Positions 26,058-34,571 of a stretch of 64,000 nt of DNA are shown piece after piece. The notes under the pieces were generated by a model. The model did no database searches. It was given only the letters and a program-made list of their open reading frames with translations, and was not told the origin of the DNA. Source of the DNA: Lachnoclostridium sp. UBA3262. GTDB taxonomy: Bacteria > Bacillota > Clostridia > Lachnospirales > Lachnospiraceae. The first letter of the stretch is position 1. Each line of letters begins with the position of its first letter. The stretch is from assembly GCA_002362575.1 (NCBI GenBank), contig DEUM01000035.1, forward strand, positions 4,402-68,401. The letters are read 5' to 3'. The position numbers were made by a program, and so were the translations under genes.

Positions 26058-27323
26058 TTACAATCCAAGCTCTGACGGCTCAGAAATTTTACCGGTTACC
26101 GCACTGGCTGCTGCAACCGCCGGACTTGCCAGATAAATTTCTGAATCCACATGTCCCATGCGGCCTACAAAGTTGCGGTTCGTCGTCGAAACAGCCCGCT
26201 CGCCTGCCGCCAGAATCCCCATATGGCCTCCCAGACACGGACCGCAGGTCGGCGTACTGACAATGGCGCCCGCTTTGATAAATATCTGCGTGAGCCCCTC
26301 CTCAATCGCCTGTAAATAAATCGCCTGCGTTGCCGGAATCACAATACAGCGGATTCCTTTCTTTACCTTGCGGCCTTTTAATATTTCTGCCGCCACCCGC
26401 ATATCCTCGATACGTCCGTTCGTACAGGAGCCGATTACTACCTGATCAATAGCTACCTCTCCGGACTCCTCCACCGTCTTTGTATTTTCCGGCAAATGTG
26501 GAAAAGCCACGGTCGGCTTCAGCTTTCCTAAATCAATCGTAATCGTTTCATCATACTCAGCATCCTCGTCTGCCTCATATGCGGTATACTTCTTTGTAGA
26601 ATGTTCCTTCATATAAGCAACTGTCTTGTCATCTACCGGAAAAATACCGTTTTTCGCTCCCGCCTCAATCGCCATATTGGCAATGGTAAAACGGTCATCC
26701 ATTGAAAGGCTTGCCACTCCCTCGCCTGTAAATTCCAGTGAGCGGTACAGTGCTCCGTCGACCCCAATCATGCCAATCAGATGCAAAATAACATCCTTTC
26801 CACTTACCCATTGATTTAATTTCCCGGTCAGATTCACCCGGATTGCCGACGGCACCTTAAACCACGCCTTTCCTGTAATCATGCCGGCCCCCATATCTGT
26901 GCTTCCCACTCCAGTGGAAAAAGCGCCTAATGCTCCGTAGGTACATGTGTGGGAATCCGCCCCGATACAGGTCTCTCCTGCCACAATCAGTCCCTTCTCC
27001 GGCAAAAGCGCATGCTCAATACCCATTTCGCCCACTTCAAAATAATTCGTAATTCCCTGTGCTTTCGCATATTCACGGACACATTTGCAGTGCTCTGCTG
27101 ACTTGATATCCTTGTTCGGTGCAAAATGGTCTGGCACCAGTGCAATCTTATCCTTATCAAAAACTGTCTTTTTATTCAGCTTCTCAACCTCATGGATTGC
27201 TACCGGCCCTGTAATATCATTTGCCAGTACCATATCCAAATCCGCTTCAATTAACTGGCCCGCCACAACGGTTTCTAACCCAGCGTGAGCCGCCAGAATT
27301 TTCTGAGTCATTGTCATACCCAT
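26058..27323 (-). CDS. leuC: 3-isopropylmalate dehydratase, large subunit
   Basis: 421 residues, the length of the class-2 LeuC found in Clostridia. GGAGG precedes the ATG. The [4Fe-4S] ligands are visible: Cys in GADSHTCTYGALG, and Cys-x2-Cys in TPTCGPCLGGHMG; VIGSCTNGRIEDMR is the third active-site motif. Works with LeuD in leucine synthesis. Upstream (27324-27483) lie the dut terminator and a copy of a dispersed motif; no T-box leader is seen. Confidence 0.95.
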   Translation of the reverse strand: MGMTMTQKILAAHAGLETVVAGQLIEADLDMVLANDITGPVAIHEVEKLNKKTVFDKDKIALVPDHFAPNKDIKSAEHCKCVREYAKAQGITNYFEVGEMGIEHALLPEKGLIVAGETCIGADSHTCTYGALGAFSTGVGSTDMGAGMITGKAWFKVPSAIRVNLTGKLNQWVSGKDVILHLIGMIGVDGALYRSLEFTGEGVASLSMDDRFTIANMAIEAGAKNGIFPVDDKTVAYMKEHSTKKYTAYEADEDAEYDETITIDLGKLKPTVAFPHLPENTKTVEESGEVAIDQVVIGSCTNGRIEDMRVAAEILKGRKVKKGIRCIVIPATQAIYLQAIEEGLTQIFIKAGAIVSTPTCGPCLGGHMGILAAGERAVSTTNRNFVGRMGHVDSEIYLASPAVAAASAVTGKISEPSELGL

Positions 27324-27413
27324 ATTTTGTCCTCCATTCTGCCATATAGCTTTTTATCTGCAACCTATTGTATCAGAATTTTTTGCATTTGTATAGAGCT
27401 TGTTCTTTCCTTT

Positions 27414-27434
27414 GCCTGACGGTATCAAGTCGAG
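27414..27434 (+). repeat. Dispersed motif, partial copy C
   Basis: GCCTGACGGTATCAAGTCGA is 18 of 20 identical to copy B; the rest of the motif is missing. It sits just before the dut terminator in the leuC upstream region. Confidence 0.4.
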
Positions 27435-27438
27435 CCAC

Positions 27439-27475
27439 TAAAAAAAGAGCTGACGGAGAACCGCAGCCCTTTTTC
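27439..27475 (-). terminator. Intrinsic terminator after dut
   Basis: Minus-strand stem GGGCTGCGG/CCGTCAGCTC with a 4-nt loop and one bulge, followed by seven T. It separates the nrd-dut transcript from leuCD. Confidence 0.8.
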
Positions 27476-27483
27476 TCTTTCCG

Positions 27484-27930
27484 TTATTTACTTCCGGTTG
27501 AGCCGAAGCCGCCTTCACCTCTGACCGTATCTTCTAACTCCTGAACTTCTTCATATTCGGCAAATACATACGGGGCGATTACCATCTGGGCAATTCTTTC
27601 GCTGGTATCAATCTCAATATCAACGTCAGAATGATTATAAAGCGCTACCATAATTTCTCCACGGTAATCCGAATCAATTACCCCGACTTTGTTTGCCGGA
27701 GCAAGTCCTTTCTTACACGCCAGCCCACTCCTTGCATACACCAGTCCTACCAGACCGACTGGAATTTCTACGGCAATTCCCGTATGGACAAATTCGGTTG
27801 TCCCTGCCTTTATCGTCAGCGGTTCTTCCATGCAGGCGTACAAATCTGCCCCCGCCGCAAACTCTGTCCCATAGTGCGGCATCTGCGCCTTCTTATCCAG
27901 CTTCTTAAACCGCAATTTCGTTGTCATCAT
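27484..27930 (-). CDS. dut: dUTP diphosphatase
   Basis: 148 residues from ATG 27930 (AAAGGAGAACGCC upstream; ATG 27927 is equally placed). It hydrolyses dUTP to dUMP, keeping uracil out of DNA and feeding dTMP synthesis. The five trimeric-dUTPase motifs are visible: AGADLYA, ARSGLACKKGL, GVIDSDYRGEI with the catalytic Asp, RIAQMVI, and GEGGFGSTG. It is 16 nt after nrdG, so nucleotide-reduction and dUTP clean-up are co-transcribed; ung at 15.3 kb guards the same problem on DNA. Confidence 0.96.
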   Translation of the reverse strand: MMTTKLRFKKLDKKAQMPHYGTEFAAGADLYACMEEPLTIKAGTTEFVHTGIAVEIPVGLVGLVYARSGLACKKGLAPANKVGVIDSDYRGEIMVALYNHSDVDIEIDTSERIAQMVIAPYVFAEYEEVQELEDTVRGEGGFGSTGSK

Positions 27931-27946
27931 GGCGTTCTCCTTTGTT

Positions 27947-28477
27947 CTATACGATTTCGCCCTCCCAGTGAACAATTCCACCAGTTTCCAGCGACTTCTT
28001 TACATCAATAATTCTCTGATTGTCTGAACCGCGGAAATTTACCTTTAAATTCTTTTTCTCCGCTATGAACTCGCCATCCACTAGGATATCAATGTACGAC
28101 AGCATTTCTTTCGACACTTCAGATTCTCTGCACATCCGCTCTACAATATCCCGGTCAAACAGATATCCTGAAAAGCACCATATATCTTTCTCCGGATATG
28201 TCTCGCGCACCCTTCTGAGCAGAGGCAGAAGCCCTTCCTGATTGGAAGGTTCAAACGGCTCTCCACCCAAAAGTGTAAGTCCTGCTACATAACTCGGTTT
28301 TAAATAAGAAATAATATCTTCTATTTCTTTTTCCGTAAATGGTTTTCCATAATTAAAATCCCAAGCTTCCTGATTAAAACAATCCTTGCAGTGATGGGTA
28401 CAGCCGCTGACAAACAGTGACACACGGACACCAATGCCATTTGCCACATCATACTGCTTAATATCTGCGTAATTCAC
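27947..28477 (-). CDS. nrdG: Anaerobic ribonucleotide reductase-activating radical-SAM protein
   Basis: 176 residues from a GTG at 28477, five nt after GGAGG; it gives the usual beginning MNYADIKQYDVANG. The TTG at 28489 is upstream of, and overlapped by, the ribosome site. The radical-SAM cysteines are CTHHCKDCFN, and LLGGEPFEP follows. It forms the glycyl radical on NrdD using SAM and a [4Fe-4S] cluster under anaerobic conditions. Placed 21 nt after nrdD. Confidence 0.96.
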   Translation of the reverse strand: MNYADIKQYDVANGIGVRVSLFVSGCTHHCKDCFNQEAWDFNYGKPFTEKEIEDIISYLKPSYVAGLTLLGGEPFEPSNQEGLLPLLRRVRETYPEKDIWCFSGYLFDRDIVERMCRESEVSKEMLSYIDILVDGEFIAEKKNLKVNFRGSDNQRIIDVKKSLETGGIVHWEGEIV

Positions 28478-28498
28478 AACATCCTCCAATTTCTTCTA

Positions 28499-30625
28499 TT
28501 ACAAATGGAGAACACGGGAATTAATTTCCTTTGTCTTTCCAACATTCCAGAAATTCTCTCCCAGATAACCGCATGTCCTTCTTGTAACATTCATTTTGTC
28601 ATGGTCTTTGTTCCCACAGTTCGGACATTCCCACTCCAAATCATCATTGATAATAATCTCTCCATCATAACCGCACTCATGGCAGAAATCAGACTTCGTA
28701 TTAAATTCTGCATACTGAATGTTGTCATAAATATATTTTACCACTTCCTCTAAGGCAGGCAGATTGTGCTGCATATTCGGAATCTCAACATATGAAATCG
28801 CACCACCCGAAGAAATTACCTGGAACTGACTCTCAAAATCAAATTTATCAAATGCGGCAATTTTCTCACGCACATCTACATGATAGGAATTGGTATAATA
28901 TCCCTTATCCGTGACATCTTCAATCGAGCCAAAACGCTTCTTATCAATCTCAGCAAAACGATAGCAGAGACTCTCTGCCGGTGTGCCATACAAACCAAAA
29001 TGGATACCTGTTTCCTCTTTCCACGTGTCAGTTGCACGGCGGAGACGGTTCATCAGTGCTTTAGCAAACTGGCTTCCCTTCTCTGTCGTCTGGCTCTCTC
29101 CCGTCATCAGCTTCGTCACTTCATACAATCCGATATAGCCGAGTGAAATCGTCGAATAACCGCCGTGAAGCAGCTTATCGATTTTTTCTCCCTTTCCAAG
29201 GCGCGCAATCGCACCATACTGCCAGTGAATCGGGCTGACATCGCTTGTCACTCCCTCCAGTGCACGGTGACGGCACATTAACGCCTCAAAGCAGAGGGAA
29301 AGCCGTTCTTCCAATAACTGCCAGAAATACTCCGTATCTCCTTTTGCCAAAATACCAATCTGCGGAAGATTCAGGCTGACAACACCTTGATTAAAGCGTC
29401 CCTCAAATTTATAATTGCCATCCTCATCCTTCCACGGCGTCAGGAAACTGCGGCAACCCATACAGCTAAACACATTCCCCTCATAATTCTCACGCATCTG
29501 CTTAGCAGAAATATAATCCGGATACATTCTTTTTGCTGAACACTGAACGGCAAGCTTGGTAATGTAGTCATATTTACCGCCCTTCAGAGCATTATGCTCG
29601 TCCAGAACATAAATCAGCTTTGGAAATGCCGGCGTCACATAGACACCCTTCTCGTTTTTAATCCCCTCCAGACGCTGGCGGAGAATTTCTTCTATAATCA
29701 TTGCATTTTCTTCAATATATTTATCATTGGCGTCCAAATTTAAAAACAGTGTAACAAACGGAGACTGCCCATTTGTCGTCATCAGAGTATTAATCTGATA
29801 CTGAATCGTCTGAACTCCGGAGCGAAGCTCATCATTTACACGATCTCTGACAAACTCCTCAATGACCTCTGCCTCTACCTTATCTCCATACTTTTTCATA
29901 TAGTGGGCACGGTACTTGTCCGCACTCTTGCGCAGATATTTGCCCAAATGTCTTGTATCAACTGACTGTCCTCCATACTGGCTGCTTGCCACAGCAGAAA
30001 TAATCTGCGTCACTACAGTGCAGGCTACCTGAAAGCTTTTCGGACTCTCAATCAGCTTACCGTTCATAACTGTACCATTATCCAGCATATCTCCAATGTT
30101 AATGAGACAGCAGTTAAAAATCGGCTGGATGAAATAGTCCATGTCGTGGAAATGCAGGACGCCCTCCTCATGAGCCTTTGTCACCTTCTCCGGCAGGAGA
30201 ACTCTCTTTGTCAGGTCTTTGGAAACCTCACCTGCAATCAAATCACGCTGCGTGCTTGCCACATAAGCATTTTTATTTGAGTTTTCTTCCATAACATCCT
30301 TGTTACTGTTCTGAATCAAACTCATAATGGAGTCATCGGTCGTATTTGCCTTACGAACCAGCTCTCTTGTGTAACGGTATATAATGTATTTTTTAGCCAG
30401 TACAAATTTGCCTGCTGCCATCAATTTCTGCTCAATAATGTCCTGAATGTCCTCCACCTGCATTGTATCCCTTTTCATATTCTCAATGCCGGCAACGATA
30501 CCATCAATCATATCGTCGGATGCCTTCTCAAACTGCTCTACCTCTGCGTTCGCTTTGCGAACTGCAATCAAAATCTTGTTCCGGTCGTACTCAACCATAC
30601 GTCCGTCTCTTTTAATAACCCTCAC
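28499..30625 (-). CDS. nrdD: Anaerobic (class III) ribonucleoside-triphosphate reductase
   Basis: 708 residues if the GTG at 30625 is the start: it gives MRVIKRDGRMVEYDRNK, the usual beginning of the ATP-cone, with AAAGGAG 13 nt before. The alternative ATG 30697 has no ribosome site and lies only 6 nt from an NrdR box, so it is probably untranscribed. After the ATP-cone comes the ten-stranded barrel (YFIQPIFNCCLINIGDML, VDTRHLGKYLRKSA, FSCMGCRSFL), then zinc cysteines CHECG and CPNCG, and the glycyl radical loop RRTCGYLGENFWNVGKTKE near the end. Makes all dNTPs without oxygen. First gene of nrdD-nrdG-dut. Confidence 0.96.
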   Translation of the reverse strand: MRVIKRDGRMVEYDRNKILIAVRKANAEVEQFEKASDDMIDGIVAGIENMKRDTMQVEDIQDIIEQKLMAAGKFVLAKKYIIYRYTRELVRKANTTDDSIMSLIQNSNKDVMEENSNKNAYVASTQRDLIAGEVSKDLTKRVLLPEKVTKAHEEGVLHFHDMDYFIQPIFNCCLINIGDMLDNGTVMNGKLIESPKSFQVACTVVTQIISAVASSQYGGQSVDTRHLGKYLRKSADKYRAHYMKKYGDKVEAEVIEEFVRDRVNDELRSGVQTIQYQINTLMTTNGQSPFVTLFLNLDANDKYIEENAMIIEEILRQRLEGIKNEKGVYVTPAFPKLIYVLDEHNALKGGKYDYITKLAVQCSAKRMYPDYISAKQMRENYEGNVFSCMGCRSFLTPWKDEDGNYKFEGRFNQGVVSLNLPQIGILAKGDTEYFWQLLEERLSLCFEALMCRHRALEGVTSDVSPIHWQYGAIARLGKGEKIDKLLHGGYSTISLGYIGLYEVTKLMTGESQTTEKGSQFAKALMNRLRRATDTWKEETGIHFGLYGTPAESLCYRFAEIDKKRFGSIEDVTDKGYYTNSYHVDVREKIAAFDKFDFESQFQVISSGGAISYVEIPNMQHNLPALEEVVKYIYDNIQYAEFNTKSDFCHECGYDGEIIINDDLEWECPNCGNKDHDKMNVTRRTCGYLGENFWNVGKTKEINSRVLHL

Positions 30626-30700
30626 TTTTCTGGTAACTCTCCTTTCGTTTTTGCTTTGGAAGCTTCTGGGAATCATTATAACACTACTGTTTTTCATTGT

Positions 30701-30758
30701 CTACTATATATTGTAATTATTTTTATATTTTTTTATTTTGCGGCACAATATCCTGTGT
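30701..30758. promoter_or_regulatory. Pair of NrdR boxes upstream of nrdD
   Basis: Box 1 core ACTATATATTGT (30703-30714) matches the AC-W-ATATAT-W-GT consensus at all 12 positions; box 2 core ACAATATCCTGT (30745-30756) at 10, with CACA/TGTG flanks. The cores are 42 bp apart, four helical turns, fitting cooperative NrdR binding on one DNA face. Confidence 0.7.
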
Positions 30759-30800
30759 TTTTACTATAGCAGTAGAATACATAAAAGGGTGCGTCTGAGA

Positions 30801-31083
30801 TGTCTGCTGTCACTTTTCCTGCCCTTTTGCAGTGCGTTCTCACTAAAGCCGCCACGCAGCGGTACAAATGCACCACCAGAGTTAGTCACATTACACTGCG
30901 GGCAGATGCAAAGCATCCATACATGAAAGAAAGATGTAAAAATAAATGTATTTGTTTTTTCATCCTTCTTTCATGTATGTGCACCTCAGGTGCTGCCCGC
31001 AGTAATCGGTAACTGAGGTGGTGCATAAGGACCGGCGGGCGGCAACGCTGCCAAAGGGCAGGAAAAGCGACAAGGCAGACAAT
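30801..31083. repeat. Long imperfect inverted repeat (hairpin element 1) in the nrdD-mutY gap
   Basis: Arms of about 125-137 bp: 30801-30937 and 30961-31083, around a 23-nt AT-rich loop. Matching blocks include CTTTTCCTGCCCTTT near the base, TGCACCACC and ACTGCGGGCAG in the middle, and CATACATGAAAGAA next to the loop. Arms differ enough that both small frames in it are shadows of the same sequence in two directions. Looks like a decayed MITE or two inverted copies of a repeat. Confidence 0.6.
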
Positions 31084-31311
31084 GAGTTTTGCGAAGGGCG
31101 GCGTAGTGCTTTTGCAAACGAAGAAAACAATTTATTTTTCGCTGGGAGTGATGTCCCGACAAGAAACGGTAAGATATCCGCCGCATAACCGCGAAGGACC
31201 AGGCAATTGCTCTGTGTCAAAATGGATTCAAATTGGTGCCGCCACGCTAGGCATGGATATTAAAAGGCAAAATTCACTGTTCTTTCTGACAATTTACCTA
31301 GTAGGTTACAA
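31084..31311. other. Gene-free stretch between the hairpin elements
   Basis: No frame with a ribosome site or recognisable product was found here. The short minus-strand frame that covers 30960-31220 is Ser/Leu/Arg-rich, spans the right arm of element 1, and has no homologue I know. Nothing else is seen. Confidence 0.5.
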
Positions 31312-31456
31312 AAAATATGACTGAAAAAAATATTTCAATGAGTAACTGTTGAAATCCGCTGGTGCATAAACTGCGTACTTTGCAGTTATGCACCACTGCG
31401 TGATTTCTCTCAAGCGAGAGCGTGTTACGAATAAAATATTTTTTCAGTCATATTTT
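31312..31456. mobile_element. 145-bp MITE-like hairpin element 2 with 23-bp terminal inverted repeats
   Basis: The ends AAAATATGACTGAAAAAAA (left) and its complement on the right form 23-bp near-perfect terminal repeats (one extra A on the left). Inside, the arms go on pairing (GTAAC, GAAATC) up to a 13-bp hairpin GGTGCATAAACTGC/GCAGTTATGCACC at 31361-31394. The right arm has an additional small hairpin CTCTC-AAGC-GAGAG. Non-coding. It ends 26 nt past the mutY stop and may also end its transcript. Confidence 0.65.
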
Positions 31457-31482
31457 GCATCATACTGTCTAAATGACAAAAT

Positions 31483-32559
31483 CTAATCAGGAATCTGTTT
31501 CAAAAAGGAGTGAAAAGCCACCGGTATGGCATACTGCTTACTCAGATTTTCCTTCTCCGTCCACACTATATCTGGTACAACCTCCTGCATGGTATCCTGA
31601 GCCTGTTCCGGCATAATCTCCACTAGATACCCTTTCATATGCCATTCCACATGGGAAAAAATATGCCTACCGCTCTTTAACCGGCGTATCCCGGCTGGCT
31701 GCACGCCCTTCTGCTTCAGATATTCTTCTGTCTGCTTCATCGTCAGATGCCCGGAGAGGGAAGGAAATTCCCACAGCCCTGCCAACAGCCCTGTCTCTGG
31801 TCTTCTCGCAATGCCAACTCTCTCTCCTGTCAGAAAAATCAAGATGGTTTTCTTCTCCACCCGCCGCGCCTTCTTTTCCGGCTTTACCGGAAGCTCTGTC
31901 TGCGTTCCTGCAATCCGTCCCTGACAGGTTTCTGCCACCGGACACTGCCCACAAAGCGGCGCTCCATTTGGAATACAGACAACCTCCCCTAACTCCATCA
32001 GCGCCTCATTAAAATCTCCCGGCTTATCCTCGGGAATTATTTTCATGACAGAGCGCTCGGTCTTCTTTCTTACCGCCGCCTTGGAAATATCATCCCGACA
32101 GTTTAAATATCGCATGAGCACACGCAAAACATTACCATCCACAGCCGGAGCCGGAATGTGGTAGGCAATGGAGGCAATCGCTCCCGCCGTATAATTACCG
32201 ATTCCCGGCAATTCGAGGAGCAAATCATAATCTGCCGGCAGCACTCCGTCATAACGTTCTACGACAAGCTTTGCCGCCTTTTGCAGGTTTCTTGCCCGGT
32301 TGTAGTAGCCGAGTCCCTCCCACAGCTTCATAAGTTCCTCCTCCGGCACACCCGCCAGCGCCTTCACATCGGGAAGCCTCTCTATGAACCTCTCGTAATA
32401 TGCCTTTGCCGCCTCTATGCGGGTTTGTTGCAACATAATTTCAGACAGCCACACATGATACGGTGTAGCTGCCTCCCTCCACGGCATACTGCGTTTATTT
32501 TTTTGATACCAACGGCAAAGCGGTTCCGCCAGCCCGTCAATTTCATATATGTCCTGCAC
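31483..32559 (-). CDS. mutY: A/G-specific adenine glycosylase
   Basis: 358 residues from a GTG at 32559 preceded by AGGGG, four nt after the stop of the sigma-like gene; the longer frame to 32628 is only overlap. It removes adenine mispaired with 8-oxoguanine. Seen are MLQQTRIEAAKAYYERF, the helix-hairpin-helix LPGIGNYTAGAIASIAY, the catalytic Asp in PAVDGNVLRVL, the cluster cysteines in CIPNGAPLCGQCPVAETC, and a C-terminal Nudix-like domain for 8-oxoG recognition (GLWEFPSL). Coupled to the sigma-like gene. Confidence 0.95.
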   Translation of the reverse strand: MQDIYEIDGLAEPLCRWYQKNKRSMPWREAATPYHVWLSEIMLQQTRIEAAKAYYERFIERLPDVKALAGVPEEELMKLWEGLGYYNRARNLQKAAKLVVERYDGVLPADYDLLLELPGIGNYTAGAIASIAYHIPAPAVDGNVLRVLMRYLNCRDDISKAAVRKKTERSVMKIIPEDKPGDFNEALMELGEVVCIPNGAPLCGQCPVAETCQGRIAGTQTELPVKPEKKARRVEKKTILIFLTGERVGIARRPETGLLAGLWEFPSLSGHLTMKQTEEYLKQKGVQPAGIRRLKSGRHIFSHVEWHMKGYLVEIMPEQAQDTMQEVVPDIVWTEKENLSKQYAIPVAFHSFLKQIPD

Positions 32560-32563
32560 CTTA

Positions 32564-33346
32564 TCACCCCTGCTGTTTCGTCTGTTCCCCTTTCCCCAGC
32601 TCAATATTATCCCTTGACAGCTCCACATACATACGGATTTCCTCCTCCTGCATATGGGTAAATTCTACCAATTCTTCTATTGTGGCAATTCTTCCGTACT
32701 CCTCTGCCAGCGTATGTGTTGCCTCCAAAAGCAGGTTAATACGCGCCAGAACAGCACTCACGCTGTCATCCTTTGCAAGCTCCTCATCGACAAGCTCAAT
32801 CAGACGGCTTCGCACTGCATGGTCAATCGCCTTTTTAAAGTCCACTACTTCCTGATTGCCGCAGAGCATGGAAACACAGGTAATCAGCTCTAAATTTCCC
32901 TCCTGAATCAAGTCCTCCAGCGGCACACCCCGTCCACGGAATCTGCCTGCCAGTGTGACAACCCGTTTCAAATGAGCTTCTATCACGGTTGAAACGACTT
33001 CCTCCCTGCCACGGCGCAGCCTGTCATACAGCTCCTTTACCTCCGCATCAGAGTACACTGGTAATTCCCGCAGTTCTTTTCGGTAAATGCGGAGATACTT
33101 GGAATCCTCCGGTGCTGTTTTCTCATCCTCCGGTTCTTTTCCCTGCGCAGCCTCCGGCTTTTTTGAAAAGCCCGGCACATGAATCCGGTGCTCAGCAAGA
33201 TACGCATATACTAACTCCAACTGTTCCCCGGTCAGTCCCATATCACTGCAGTAATCCGCAATTTCCTCTTTCGTCAGCGTGTTGTCCTTCGTCCTGCCGA
33301 AGTCAACTAATTCTCCCATCTGGCGTAAAAATTCCTGCTGCTCCAT
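32564..33346 (-). CDS. Sigma-70-like protein lacking region 4
   Basis: 260 residues from ATG 33346 with GAGG upstream. The first 55 residues resemble a region 1.1-like helical domain (KDNTLTKEEIADYCSDMGL). After an acidic spacer comes a region 1.2-like segment (YLRIYRKELRELPVYSDAEV), then a region 2.1-2.2 match (EAHLKRVVTLAGRFRGRGV, PLEDLIQEGNLELI). Region 2.3-2.4 is weak (DFKKAIDHAVRSRLIELVDEE) and a region 3-like helix pair follows (LAEEYGRIATIEELVEFTHM). Then it stops: there is no region 4, which reads the -35 box. It could be an RNA-polymerase-binding regulator, a partner sigma or a decayed one. Coupled to mutY (4-nt gap). Confidence 0.65.
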   Translation of the reverse strand: MEQQEFLRQMGELVDFGRTKDNTLTKEEIADYCSDMGLTGEQLELVYAYLAEHRIHVPGFSKKPEAAQGKEPEDEKTAPEDSKYLRIYRKELRELPVYSDAEVKELYDRLRRGREEVVSTVIEAHLKRVVTLAGRFRGRGVPLEDLIQEGNLELITCVSMLCGNQEVVDFKKAIDHAVRSRLIELVDEELAKDDSVSAVLARINLLLEATHTLAEEYGRIATIEELVEFTHMQEEEIRMYVELSRDNIELGKGEQTKQQG

Positions 33347-33382
33347 TTTAATCCTCATTTCTAACCGACTTGATTTGTTTCA

Positions 33383-34555
33383 CTATCTGACAGCGCTTTC
33401 ATAGATTTCTATTATATCCTGTCTCGTCAGTTTCACATAATTTCCTTCCGTCTCCCTGCCGCTCATCAGCTTATCTGTAAGCAGAGGAATATCTTCCTGC
33501 TTCGCTCCCAGTTCAGCAAAAGAGGACGGCATACCAATATTTTTCAGGAATTTTTCAAACGCTTCAATTCCCTTTAATGCCGTCTCCTCCGGATTATTTT
33601 CATTTAAGTCAATGTCCCACACCCGCGTGGCAAAAGTAATAAACTTGTTCGGGTTTGTCTTCATCACATGCCGCATCCAGAGTGGGGCGATTACCGCCAG
33701 TCCAGCTCCGTGGGTGACATCATACAACGCTGACAGTTCATGTTCGATATGGTGGCTTGCCCAGTCCTGTTCACGCCCGACTCCACATACATTGTTGTGT
33801 GCCAGCATACCTGCCCACATAATATTTGCCCTCGCATCATAATTCTCCGGGTTCTCTATCACTCTCGGCGTCTCATAAATAATCGTCTTTAAAATCCCCT
33901 CACAGAGACGGTCTGTAATCTCCACTTCCTCTGTGTTGGAAAAATATCTCTCACATACATGAATCATAATATCGGTTGCCCCTGCTGCCGTCTGATATGC
34001 AGGCAGCGTACAGGTCAGCTCGGGATTCAGGATGGAGAACTTCGGACGGAGCCAATCACTCTTAGCTCCCTTTTTTATCTGTGTTTCTTCGTCTGTAATG
34101 ACAGTATTCCCAGAGCCTTCACTCCCTGCCGCCGCAATTGTCAGTACCGTCCCAACCGGCAGCGCCTTCTCAATGACAGCTTTGCCCCGATAAAAATCTA
34201 AAAAATTTCCATCATATACACTCCCTGCGGCAATCGCCTTCGCAGAATCAATTACGCTTCCGCCGCCGACAGCCAGAATGAAATCCACTTTCTCACTTTT
34301 ACAAAGCTGAATCCCTTCCTGAACAAGCCCACTCCGTGGATTCGGCTTTACACCGCCCAGCTCGACAAAAGCGATTCCTTCCTTTTTCAGACAGTCTGCA
34401 ACTCTGTCATAGAGGCCGCTTTTCTTAATTGAACCGCCGCCATAGTGAAATAACACCTTCGTACCCCCAAAACGGTGAACCAGCTCTGCCACATGGGACT
34501 CTGCTCCCCTTCCAAAATCAAAGTATGTAGGGGAATAAAAAGTAAAATTATCCAT
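33383..34555 (-). CDS. bdhA: Iron-containing (NADH-dependent) alcohol dehydrogenase, butanol dehydrogenase type
   Basis: 390 residues from ATG 34555 (AAAGGATG upstream). Group III alcohol dehydrogenase: MDNFTFYSPTYFDFGRG start, NAD-binding loop FHYGGGSIKKSGLY, AVGGGSVIDSAKAIAAG, and metal-binding residues around HHIEHELSALYDVTHGAGLA. It reduces aldehydes to alcohols (butanol/ethanol) and regenerates NAD+ in fermentation. It lies 16 nt after asnA in one run with asnS. The symbol is by closest family; aldehyde preference cannot be read from sequence. Confidence 0.85.
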   Translation of the reverse strand: MDNFTFYSPTYFDFGRGAESHVAELVHRFGGTKVLFHYGGGSIKKSGLYDRVADCLKKEGIAFVELGGVKPNPRSGLVQEGIQLCKSEKVDFILAVGGGSVIDSAKAIAAGSVYDGNFLDFYRGKAVIEKALPVGTVLTIAAAGSEGSGNTVITDEETQIKKGAKSDWLRPKFSILNPELTCTLPAYQTAAGATDIMIHVCERYFSNTEEVEITDRLCEGILKTIIYETPRVIENPENYDARANIMWAGMLAHNNVCGVGREQDWASHHIEHELSALYDVTHGAGLAVIAPLWMRHVMKTNPNKFITFATRVWDIDLNENNPEETALKGIEAFEKFLKNIGMPSSFAELGAKQEDIPLLTDKLMSGRETEGNYVKLTRQDIIEIYESAVR

Positions 34556-34571
34556 TCTGACACATCCTTTA

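Noticed and set aside
27324..27483. Leucine T-box before leuC
   Set aside because: The gap holds a terminator and a dispersed motif but no T-box core.
30738..31220. Small frames of 60-90 codons in the nrdD-mutY gap
   Set aside because: They lie in the two arms of an inverted repeat, partly mirror each other, and have no ribosome sites.
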